From the NCBI GenBank assembly GCA_964628905.1, contig CAZVNS010000004.1, positions 18,468 to 82,467 on the forward strand: a stretch of DNA of 64,000 nt, written 5' to 3'. The translations under genes and the position numbers were made by a program. Below the pieces are notes generated by a model. That model saw only the letters and a program-made list of their open reading frames with translations, was not told where the DNA came from and made no database searches. Of this stretch, positions 52,254-60,183 are shown piece after piece. Each line of letters starts with the position of its first letter. The stretch's first letter is position 1. Source of the stretch: JAJPXC01 sp964628905 (GTDB taxonomy: Bacteria > Bacteroidota > Bacteroidia > Bacteroidales > Muribaculaceae).

Positions 52254-52796
52254 ATGAGATTTTTTACCTCGGAGATGAAATGCGAAAGGCCTGAACAATT
52301 TGCCTCAGACCTACAACAACTCACATACGATACTCTGGGGCGGCTCGAAGTGCCGTTCAACCGCATCGACTGCGACCCTGCAATCACGATGGAGGATTGC
52401 CAGAACATAGATCGCGCGCTGCAGATGCACACAGTGAAGACGCTGCTGCTGTGCAACCGCCAGCAGACACGCCACTATCTGCTTGTGATGCCCGGCGATA
52501 AGCCATTCGTGACCCGCGACTTCGGTGCGGCGATGGAGTGCAGCCGAGTGTCATTCGCTCCCGCGCAGACCCTCCTCGACCGTCTGCATTGTCAGGTCGG
52601 GGCATCAACTGTGTTCGGTCTGCTGCTGCCCGGCACTGACGACATCGAGCTTGTGTTGGACACAGACATCTACCAAAACGAATATTACGGTGGCACCGAC
52701 GGCACCACCACCTGCTACATGCGGCTGTCGATGGATGACTTCCGCCACCGCATCCTCCCCGCCATCCGTCCCACCTGGCACGAAATCCGCCTGTAA
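52254..52796 (+). CDS. YbaK/ProX-type aminoacyl-tRNA deacylase
   Basis: This 180-residue protein matches the YbaK/EbsC editing fold: LGRLEVPFNRIDCDPAITMEDC, HTVKTLLLCNRQQTRHYLL, then a C-terminal half with VGASTVFGLLLP. Free-standing relatives (ProXp, PrdX) hydrolyse mischarged tRNA-Pro such as Ala- or Cys-tRNA-Pro. The motif HTVKTLLLCNR fits the prolyl-tRNA-synthetase-associated subgroup. Specificity is inference. It is monocistronic with its own promoter and a convergent terminator. Confidence 0.85.
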   Translation: MRFFTSEMKCERPEQFASDLQQLTYDTLGRLEVPFNRIDCDPAITMEDCQNIDRALQMHTVKTLLLCNRQQTRHYLLVMPGDKPFVTRDFGAAMECSRVSFAPAQTLLDRLHCQVGASTVFGLLLPGTDDIELVLDTDIYQNEYYGGTDGTTTCYMRLSMDDFRHRILPAIRPTWHEIRL

Positions 52797-52834
52797 AACT
52801 TAGAGCCAGTCCATAATACTGACAAATAAAGCAA

Positions 52835-52869
52835 GTCGCCGTGGAGGTTTGAAAGCATTCCACGGCGAC
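52835..52869. terminator. Bidirectional terminator between ProX-type gene and htpG
   Basis: Arms 52835-52845 and 52859-52869 pair perfectly over 11 bp (GTCGCCGTGGA), loop 13 nt, between convergent genes. Confidence 0.8.
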
Positions 52870-52898
52870 ATTGTGATTAGAGGTTAGTGTTAGTAGGG

Positions 52899-54944
52899 TT
52901 ACTTGAGAAGGGAGACGGAGCGGGCGATGAACTGACTGAGGGCTTCGCCACGGAGCAGTCCGTTGCCGAGGAGGGCGAGGTCGATAAGCTGCTTGACAAG
53001 GGGCTGGGTCGAGGCGTAGTCGGTGATAATCTTCTCCTGCTCGGCGCGCAGGCGGTTGACCTGGGCTTCCATGTCGTTGGAGCGTTTCTGCTCGTTGTCG
53101 TCGAGCTTACCATCCTTGGCATTCTCGCGTATATCGGTAATGGCCTTGTTGGCTACCTCAAGCTCGGTCTCCAGAGGTGTAATCTTCTCTGAGAGGGCGG
53201 CCGTGGCATTGTCGCGGACTTTCTCTACGAGGGGATGCTCGGTGTTGACGATAAGGTTGTAGCTGTCGGGTAGCTCGCCGTAGAAGCTCATGCCGGGCTG
53301 CATGGCGGCCATATCCTTCATACGGCGCATGTACTCATTTTGAGTGATGACGATAGGTGAGTCGGCGGACTTTAGGGCCTCGAAGGTGACGAGGAATTCG
53401 GCTTTGTCTACCTTAGGAGTCTGCGAGCGGAACATCGTGGTGAGGATGTTGCGCTGGGTAGCGGTCAGCAATACCGTCTTCTTGTCTTCTTTGGCGATAA
53501 GGTTGTCGATGATGTCGGAGTCGACGCGCACGAAGTGTGACTTCTCCAGGCGTTGCTCAAGCAGGCCGATGAAGTGCTGGTCGAGCTGCCCGTCCATCAC
53601 GAGCACTGAGTAGCCGCGGTCGGTAGCACCCTTGATGTACTGATATTGAGCGGTGGGATCAGTGGTGTACAGGTAGATGATGTCGCCATCCTTGTTGGTC
53701 TGCGTGGGCTCAATCAGGGTCTTGTATTCATCGAGCGTGAAGTACTTGCCCGCGGTGTCCTTGACGAGCACAAACTTCATGGCGGCATCGGCAAACTTCA
53801 GGTCGGTAAGCATGCCGTACTCGATAAATATCTTGATGTCGTCCCACTTGGCTTCGAAGTCGGCACGGTCGGCCTTGAATATCTCCTCAAGACGTGAGGC
53901 TACCTTCTTGGTGATGTAGCTTGAGATCTTCTTAACGGCTGTGTCGGCCTGTAGGTATGAGCGGGATACGTTAAGGGGTATGTCGGGTGAGTCGATGATA
54001 CCCTGGAGTAGCATCATGAATTCGGGGACTACGCCTTCTACCTGGTCGGTGACATATACCTGGTTGCAGTATAGTTGGATACGGTTGCGGCCTGGGTCGA
54101 TGTTGTTTTTGATTTTTGGAAAGTAGAGGATACCGGTGAGGGTGAAGGGATAGTCTACGTTAAGGTGTATCCAGAACAGGGGGTCGTCCTGGCCGGGATA
54201 CAGCTCGTGGTAGAAGCGCATGTAATCTTCGTCGGTAAGCTCGGATGGCTTTTTCATCCAGGCGGGTTCCATGGCGTTGATTACACGGTCGCGGTCGGTG
54301 TCAACATACTTGCCATCCTTCCACTCCTGCTCTTTGCCGGAGATTACGGGCACGGGGAGGAAGCGGCAATACTTCTTCAACAGTGAGTCGACGCGCGACT
54401 GCTCAAGGAATTGCTTGTCGTCATCGTCGATATACAGCACGATATCTGTACCACGGTCGGTCTTGTCGCAGGGTTCCATGGTGTAGGCGGGGCTACCGTC
54501 GCAAGTCCACTTGACTGCTTCTGCGCCTTCAGTCCATGACAGTGTGCGTATTTCAACCTTTTTGGCCACCATAAAGGCTGAGTAGAAGCCCAAGCCAAAG
54601 TGGCCGATGATGGAGTTGGCCGTATCCTTGTATTTCTCGAGGAATTCCTCAGCTCCGGAGAATGCTATCTGGTTGATGTATTTGTCGACATCCTCTGAGG
54701 TCATACCAACGCCACGGTCGCTGACTGTGAGCGTGCCGGCCCCCTTATCGATGGTGACACGCACGTCGAGTTGCCCTAACTCGCCCTTGAATTCGCCGAA
54801 CGAAGCGAGGGTTTTGAGCTTTTGGGTGGCGTCAACGGCGTTTGACACTAACTCGCGGAGAAATATCTCGTGGTCGCTGTATAGAAACTTCTTGATTACC
54901 GGAAATATATTCTCGGTAGTTACTCCAATATTGCCTGATTGCAT
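52899..54944 (-). CDS. htpG: Hsp90-family chaperone HtpG
   Basis: This 681-residue protein has a GHKL ATPase domain with LRELVSNAVDATQKL, VSDRGVGMTSEDV and IGHFGLGFYSAFMV, then middle and C-terminal dimerization domains. It is longer than E. coli HtpG (624) as usual in Bacteroidetes. A predicted coiled coil with mixed charge lies at about 595-655. It stands alone on the minus strand. Confidence 0.97.
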   Translation of the reverse strand: MQSGNIGVTTENIFPVIKKFLYSDHEIFLRELVSNAVDATQKLKTLASFGEFKGELGQLDVRVTIDKGAGTLTVSDRGVGMTSEDVDKYINQIAFSGAEEFLEKYKDTANSIIGHFGLGFYSAFMVAKKVEIRTLSWTEGAEAVKWTCDGSPAYTMEPCDKTDRGTDIVLYIDDDDKQFLEQSRVDSLLKKYCRFLPVPVISGKEQEWKDGKYVDTDRDRVINAMEPAWMKKPSELTDEDYMRFYHELYPGQDDPLFWIHLNVDYPFTLTGILYFPKIKNNIDPGRNRIQLYCNQVYVTDQVEGVVPEFMMLLQGIIDSPDIPLNVSRSYLQADTAVKKISSYITKKVASRLEEIFKADRADFEAKWDDIKIFIEYGMLTDLKFADAAMKFVLVKDTAGKYFTLDEYKTLIEPTQTNKDGDIIYLYTTDPTAQYQYIKGATDRGYSVLVMDGQLDQHFIGLLEQRLEKSHFVRVDSDIIDNLIAKEDKKTVLLTATQRNILTTMFRSQTPKVDKAEFLVTFEALKSADSPIVITQNEYMRRMKDMAAMQPGMSFYGELPDSYNLIVNTEHPLVEKVRDNATAALSEKITPLETELEVANKAITDIRENAKDGKLDDNEQKRSNDMEAQVNRLRAEQEKIITDYASTQPLVKQLIDLALLGNGLLRGEALSQFIARSVSLLK

Positions 54945-55050
54945 AGCGTATAAGTTTTAATTATTTACTATACAACAACCAGCAATTGCCGTGCCAAAGC
55001 GATTTATGGCTAAAATGTCATAAATATAGTTAAGCGGGTATGACAAATTT

Positions 55051-57864
55051 TCACTCAAGCTCCTGGGCGAGATATTTTGTGGTGGGTGAGTCGCCGGCGG
55101 CTATCTGCTCGGGAGTGCCGGTGGCCACGATTGTACCGCCGTTCTTACCGCCTCCGGGACCCATGTCGATCACCCAGTCGGCTGATTTGACCACGTCAAG
55201 GTTGTGCTCAATCACCACTACTGTGTTGCCGCGATCGACGAGGCGGTTAAGGACGGCCAGAAGCACCTCGATGTCGCGGAAGTGCAGACCGGTGGTAGGC
55301 TCGTCAAGTATGAACATGGTGCGGCCGGTATCGCGCTTTGCCAGCTCGGTGGCGAGCTTTACGCGCTGGTTTTCACCGCCGGAGAGGGTGCTTGAGGGTT
55401 GTCCCAACTTGATATAGCCAAGGCCGATATCCTGAAGGACCTTAATCTTGGATAGGATCTTGGGGTGTCCGGCGAAGAATTCCACGGCTTGATTGATGGT
55501 CATGTCGAGCACGTCGGCTATCGACTTGCCGCGGTAACGCACTTCGAGGGTCTCGCGGTTGTAGCGACGCCCGCCGCAGGCTTCGCAGGGCACGAGCACG
55601 TCGGGGAGAAAGTTCATCTCAATGGTGCGATAGCCGTTGCCACCGCACACTTCGCAACGGCCTCCGCTGACGTTGAAGGAGAAGCGTCCGGGGCGATAGC
55701 CGCGGATTTTGGCTTCGGGGAGTTCCACAAACAGTGAGCGTATGTCGGCGAACACTCCGGTGTAAGTGGCGGGGTTGGAGCGTGGGGTGCGCCCTAAGGG
55801 TGACTGGTCAACGGTGACTACCTTGTCGATATTCTCCAAGCCTTCAATCGCATTGTAGGGTAGGGGTTGTGTGTGGGAGCGGTAGAACTTTTGGCTTAGG
55901 ATGGGCTGTAGGGTGCCGTTAATGAGCGATGATTTGCCACTGCCTGACACTCCGGCGACGCAAATAAATGTGCCCAATGGGAACTCCACATCCACCGACT
56001 TCAGGTTATGGCCGGTGCAACCTATAAGCTTGAGCGACTTCCCTTTGCCCGGGCGTCGCGACTGAGGTACGGCTATCTGCTTCTGTCCATTGAGGTATTG
56101 GGCAGTGAGGGTGTCGGTGGAGAGCATATCCTGGGGCGTGCCTTGGAAGACTACCTCGCCCCCTTTACGCCCGGCCAATGGGCCGATGTCGACCACATAG
56201 TCGGCTTCGAGCATCATCTCCTTGTCGTGTTCGACCACGATTACAGAGTTGTTGGCGTCGCGGAGGCGCTTTAGGGAGTTGATAAGTCGCAGATTGTCGC
56301 GCTGGTGCAGCCCGATTGAGGGTTCGTCAAGTATGTAAAGCACGTTGACCAACTCTGAGCCGAGCTGGGTGGCGAGTCGGATGCGCTGACTCTCGCCGCC
56401 CGACAAAGTGGCCGACCCGCGATTGAGCGACAGATACTCCAACCCGACATCAATCAGGAAGCTAAGTCGTGAATTTATCTCCTTGAGTATCTCGTGAGCC
56501 ACGATAGCTTGTGTAGGGGTGAGGAGCGACTCAGCCGACTTGGTCCATTCATAGAGGTCGGTGATGTCCATCTTGGCAAGCTGGGCGATGTTCTTATCGC
56601 CGATGAAGTAGTGGAGGGCTTCGCGGTTGAGACGGTCGCCATGGCACTCAGGACACTCGGCCTGAGAGTAGAATTGGCCGCTCCACTTCTGGGTTGATGC
56701 TGAGGCGTCATCGCCCTGCTGCATCTCGATGTACTTGATCAGCCCTTCGTAAGTGAGGAAGTAGTTGGAGGTCGACATGGTCTCATTTTTGATGGCGAGT
56801 CGCTCGGGCGTGCCATTGAGGATGTCGCTCATCGCTTCGTCGCTGAGCTGGCAGATGGGAGTGTCGAGGGTATATCCATACTTCTCGCAGATGGCTTGTA
56901 TCTGCCAGAATATCATCGAGTTCTTATATTTGCCCAAGGCTACGATACCTCCTTCGCGTATCGACAGGTTGGGATTGGGCACGAGCTTCTCGCAGTCGAT
57001 GATGTTGACGTAGCCGAGACCCTTGCAGCACTCGCAGGCTCCTTGTGGGGAGTTGAAGGAGAAGTTGTGGGGTGCGGGTTCGCGATAGGAGAGTCCGGTC
57101 TCGGGATCCATCAACAGTTGGCTGAAGTGGCCCATGGAGTCGGTGTCGACATCGTAGATCGACAGCTGCTTGCCGCCTTGCTGAAGTGCGGTGGAGATGG
57201 TGTCGCGGAGGCGCTCCTCATCTTTTTGCGACACTTTGAGCTTGTCGACGACTACCTCGATGGTGTGGTTCTTGTATCGGTCGACCTTCATGCCCTGGGT
57301 GATTTCCTTCATTTCGCCGTCGACACGCACATTGAGGTAACCCTTTTTGCGCAGCTGTTCGAACAGCTCCTTATAGTGGCCTTTGCGGTTTTTGACCACG
57401 GGTGCAAGCACATAGATTTTGTGGCCGGCATAGCGGTCGAGGATCAGGGAGAGGATTTTTTCTTCGGTGTACTTGACCATCGGGTTGCCGGTGAGATAGC
57501 TGCGTGCCTTGCCTACACGGGCGTATAGCAGTCGGAGGAAGTCGTATATCTCGGTGGTGGTGCCGATGGTGCTTCGTGGGTTGCGGTTTACGGTCTTCTG
57601 CTCGATGGCAATCACGGGGCTTAGGCCTGAGATGTTGTCGACATCAGGCCGCTCAAGCGCTCCGAGCATGTTGCGGGCGTAGGAGGAGAATGTTTCGATA
57701 TAGCGACGCTGGCCTTCGGCATATATGGTGTCGAAAGCCAACGACGATTTGCCGCTACCGCTCAAGCCGGTGATCACGGTCAATGAGCGGTGGGGTATGG
57801 TGACGTCGATATTTTTGAGATTGTGGACGCGTGCGCCCGTTACATCAAGTGTGGATATCATCAA
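55051..57864 (-). CDS. uvrA: UvrABC excinuclease subunit A
   Basis: This 937-residue DNA-damage sensor has two ABC ATPase modules: ITGLSGSGKSSLAFDTIYAEGQRRY, LNRGSATLSGGESQRIRLA and DEPSIGLHQRDN, then VAGVSGSGKSSLING, SSTLSGGENQRVKLA and DEPTTGLHFRDIE. Zinc modules are visible as CECCKGLGY, CPECHGDRL and CEVCGGNGY...CEACGG. It starts nucleotide-excision repair. It is directly downstream of the lytic transglycosylase gene (3-base gap), so it may be cotranscribed. Confidence 0.97.
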   Translation of the reverse strand: MMISTLDVTGARVHNLKNIDVTIPHRSLTVITGLSGSGKSSLAFDTIYAEGQRRYIETFSSYARNMLGALERPDVDNISGLSPVIAIEQKTVNRNPRSTIGTTTEIYDFLRLLYARVGKARSYLTGNPMVKYTEEKILSLILDRYAGHKIYVLAPVVKNRKGHYKELFEQLRKKGYLNVRVDGEMKEITQGMKVDRYKNHTIEVVVDKLKVSQKDEERLRDTISTALQQGGKQLSIYDVDTDSMGHFSQLLMDPETGLSYREPAPHNFSFNSPQGACECCKGLGYVNIIDCEKLVPNPNLSIREGGIVALGKYKNSMIFWQIQAICEKYGYTLDTPICQLSDEAMSDILNGTPERLAIKNETMSTSNYFLTYEGLIKYIEMQQGDDASASTQKWSGQFYSQAECPECHGDRLNREALHYFIGDKNIAQLAKMDITDLYEWTKSAESLLTPTQAIVAHEILKEINSRLSFLIDVGLEYLSLNRGSATLSGGESQRIRLATQLGSELVNVLYILDEPSIGLHQRDNLRLINSLKRLRDANNSVIVVEHDKEMMLEADYVVDIGPLAGRKGGEVVFQGTPQDMLSTDTLTAQYLNGQKQIAVPQSRRPGKGKSLKLIGCTGHNLKSVDVEFPLGTFICVAGVSGSGKSSLINGTLQPILSQKFYRSHTQPLPYNAIEGLENIDKVVTVDQSPLGRTPRSNPATYTGVFADIRSLFVELPEAKIRGYRPGRFSFNVSGGRCEVCGGNGYRTIEMNFLPDVLVPCEACGGRRYNRETLEVRYRGKSIADVLDMTINQAVEFFAGHPKILSKIKVLQDIGLGYIKLGQPSSTLSGGENQRVKLATELAKRDTGRTMFILDEPTTGLHFRDIEVLLAVLNRLVDRGNTVVVIEHNLDVVKSADWVIDMGPGGGKNGGTIVATGTPEQIAAGDSPTTKYLAQELE

Positions 57865-57867
57865 TAT

Positions 57868-58806
57868 TTATTTTACCCAGTTGGGGTTGAACACGGTTTT
57901 GTGCTGCTTGGAGCGGTAAAGCGACGACTCCTTGGGTATTTTTACTTTATAGGTCTTGTTGGTCTTGTTGGGGAGTGACTTGGCGCGGATCCATGGGTTG
58001 GCGTCACGGAGCTGCATGAAGTTGATGCCGTGCTGGCTTGCCCAGGTGGGCCAATCCTCTACAGGCTCTGACACCTCAACCACGGTATACTCCATCGGTT
58101 GATACAGTTGGTCCTTGGTGAGATGGTAGCCGTAGCGCTGGGGGTTCTCCATGATCACCTTCATCGCCAACAGGCGGAACATGTAGCGCGAGGTCTCGTC
58201 GACAAGATAGAGATCGTAGGCTGAATTGCTCATCTGCTTATCGAGCTCGCCGGTGATGCGAGCCATGCCTCCGTTGTAGCTTGCGGCGGCCGACTCCCAG
58301 TTGCCATAACGCTCGTAAGCCTTCTTGAGGTACTGACAGGCGGCCTCGGTGGCCTTCTCGGGGTCGTAGCGTTCGTCGACGTATTCGTTGACCTCAAGGC
58401 CGTATTGCTTGCCGGTTTCGGGCATGAACTGCCATAGTCCGGCGGCCTTAGCCCCTGAGAGGGCGCGGGGGTTGAGCGTGCTCTCGATGCAGGCGAGATA
58501 GAGCAGATCCTGGGGGATGCCGTTGCGCTTGAGTATGGGGGCCATCATAGGGAAATAGCGGTTGGCGCGCTTGATGGTGAGCAGGGTGTTGCCGTGGGTG
58601 TAGACCTGCGATGTGAGCTCGCGGTCAAGGCGCTCCCACATGTCCACGCGGTCGAGGTCGATCATCTGCCCGGCAAACTCCATCTTCGATGGTATCACCG
58701 GGTTGACCACAGGCGCATAGTTGTCGCCATGGGCATCTACGCTGGTGGTGGAGCTTGCCAAGAGGAGGCCCGCCGTCATCACGGCAGCCAGTGGGTTAGT
58801 TTTCAT
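57868..58806 (-). CDS. MltD-like lytic transglycosylase
   Basis: This 312-residue protein has a signal peptide (about 1-25) and a GH23 transglycosylase domain at about 90-215: LLYLACIESTLNPRALSGAKAAG, with the catalytic Glu in CIES, then GLWQFMPETGKQYGL and AAASYNGGM. It cuts the glycan backbone of peptidoglycan to anhydro ends. A C-terminal LysM-like part may remain but lacks a clear repeat. It lies between a T9SS type B CTD protein and uvrA. Confidence 0.92.
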   Translation of the reverse strand: MKTNPLAAVMTAGLLLASSTTSVDAHGDNYAPVVNPVIPSKMEFAGQMIDLDRVDMWERLDRELTSQVYTHGNTLLTIKRANRYFPMMAPILKRNGIPQDLLYLACIESTLNPRALSGAKAAGLWQFMPETGKQYGLEVNEYVDERYDPEKATEAACQYLKKAYERYGNWESAAASYNGGMARITGELDKQMSNSAYDLYLVDETSRYMFRLLAMKVIMENPQRYGYHLTKDQLYQPMEYTVVEVSEPVEDWPTWASQHGINFMQLRDANPWIRAKSLPNKTNKTYKVKIPKESSLYRSKQHKTVFNPNWVK

Positions 58807-58829
58807 AATTAAAATAAAGGTGTTAAAGA

Positions 58830-60170
58830 TTAATCGAGGGAGTCGCCTTGAGTGAATCCGTTCTGCTTATAGCGTATAACGTTTATGTCGCCTCCAAGGT
58901 TGTACTTCTTGCCGTCGGCGCCGGTGGCTTTGATCACATAGAAGTAGACTCCGGCGGGCACGAGCTTGCCTTTGTACTTGCCATCCCAACCTTGCGAGGG
59001 GTGGGTGAGGTCGATGATCTTCACTCCCCAGCGGTTGAAGATGTGGCACTCGAAGTCTACTATCGACTTGTAGCTCACCTTCCACTCATCGTTGACACCC
59101 TCGGAGGTGCCGGGTGAGAAGGCGTTGGGGCAGTCGAGGCGCGACTCTCCCACAAACACTTCGTAGGTTGAACCATAGTAGTTGCAGTCGCCTGCGGCGT
59201 TGCTGGCCATGAAGCGCACGTAGGTGGTGCCGGCATCGTCGAAGGTGTAGGTCAGGTCGGTGTCGTTGTAGCGATAGGTGATGTCGTTGAATTCGGAATC
59301 ATGGCTCATCTGCCACTCCTTGAATATTGCGGCATCGGTCACTGCGGCCCCGAAGGTGATCTCCACGGGGGCTGAGCCACCCATGGCCTGGCCGCCTGTC
59401 TCCTCTTGCTTCTCGTTGTCGTAGCCATGCTCGGTCTCTATGGCCCAAGTCTGAGCTGCGACGGCGTTGGTTGAGAAGTAGGTTGAGCTGACGCTCTGCG
59501 TCCGACCCCATGCTCTGAGAAATCGATCGCCTGAGAGCTCGAAATAGGTGTCGCACAGTGGCGCGTCGACATATATCTCGTTGGGGAGATAGGCGAGTAC
59601 CTCATCCGTCGCCGACAGGCCGTAGGCGTGGGTGTCCTCGTTATATTCTAAGGTGTTGTAGCTCACGGTGAGTTCGCGGTTGATTTCGACCTGGCGCCCA
59701 TTGATGGTATAGTACACCATGCGATCGCCTTGTCCTGAGGGGATAAGTGTGGTGCGGTCGCACTCTGAGTCGGGCCCCACTCCCAAGGCTGTGAGCTGTA
59801 GCTCGTGCCGCGAGTAGTCGGTGAGCCAATAGTAGGTGCGGTCGGTGCCTTCCTCGATGATATAGCCCATGTCGGCCGTACCCGTCAGGTCGAACGAGTA
59901 TTGACGGCCGTTGCGGCTTACGGCCACTGGCTCGGCATAGCCTCCTCCCAAGTTGCTGTAGCGGTACACCGTGACTTGGCGGTCGGATGTGGCGTCGTAA
60001 ATGGCCTTAACGCCATCAAACTGCGGGAGCACCCACACCTGGGTCAAGCCCGACGATGCCTCGGGCTGCACCGACATGGCCTGCCCGCTCTCCGGACCGG
60101 TGAATGTCAATGCGGCCTGTGCCATCGCCGCACTCATTATTAGAGGTGTGATTAAAATCAATCGCTTCAT
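58830..60170 (-). CDS. Secreted protein with gliding-motility/T9SS type B C-terminal domain
   Basis: This 446-residue protein has a signal peptide (about 1-19), a beta-rich middle region and a C-terminal domain (about 355-440) with CPNAFSPGTSEGVNDEWKV, FNRWGVKIIDLTHPSQGWDG and LVPAGVYFYVIKATGADGK, the gliding-motility-associated (type B) sorting domain recognised by the type IX secretion system. It is probably secreted or surface-attached. The middle region matches no family that I can name. Confidence 0.88.
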   Translation of the reverse strand: MKRLILITPLIMSAAMAQAALTFTGPESGQAMSVQPEASSGLTQVWVLPQFDGVKAIYDATSDRQVTVYRYSNLGGGYAEPVAVSRNGRQYSFDLTGTADMGYIIEEGTDRTYYWLTDYSRHELQLTALGVGPDSECDRTTLIPSGQGDRMVYYTINGRQVEINRELTVSYNTLEYNEDTHAYGLSATDEVLAYLPNEIYVDAPLCDTYFELSGDRFLRAWGRTQSVSSTYFSTNAVAAQTWAIETEHGYDNEKQEETGGQAMGGSAPVEITFGAAVTDAAIFKEWQMSHDSEFNDITYRYNDTDLTYTFDDAGTTYVRFMASNAAGDCNYYGSTYEVFVGESRLDCPNAFSPGTSEGVNDEWKVSYKSIVDFECHIFNRWGVKIIDLTHPSQGWDGKYKGKLVPAGVYFYVIKATGADGKKYNLGGDINVIRYKQNGFTQGDSLD

Positions 60171-60183
60171 TGTGGTCTATACG

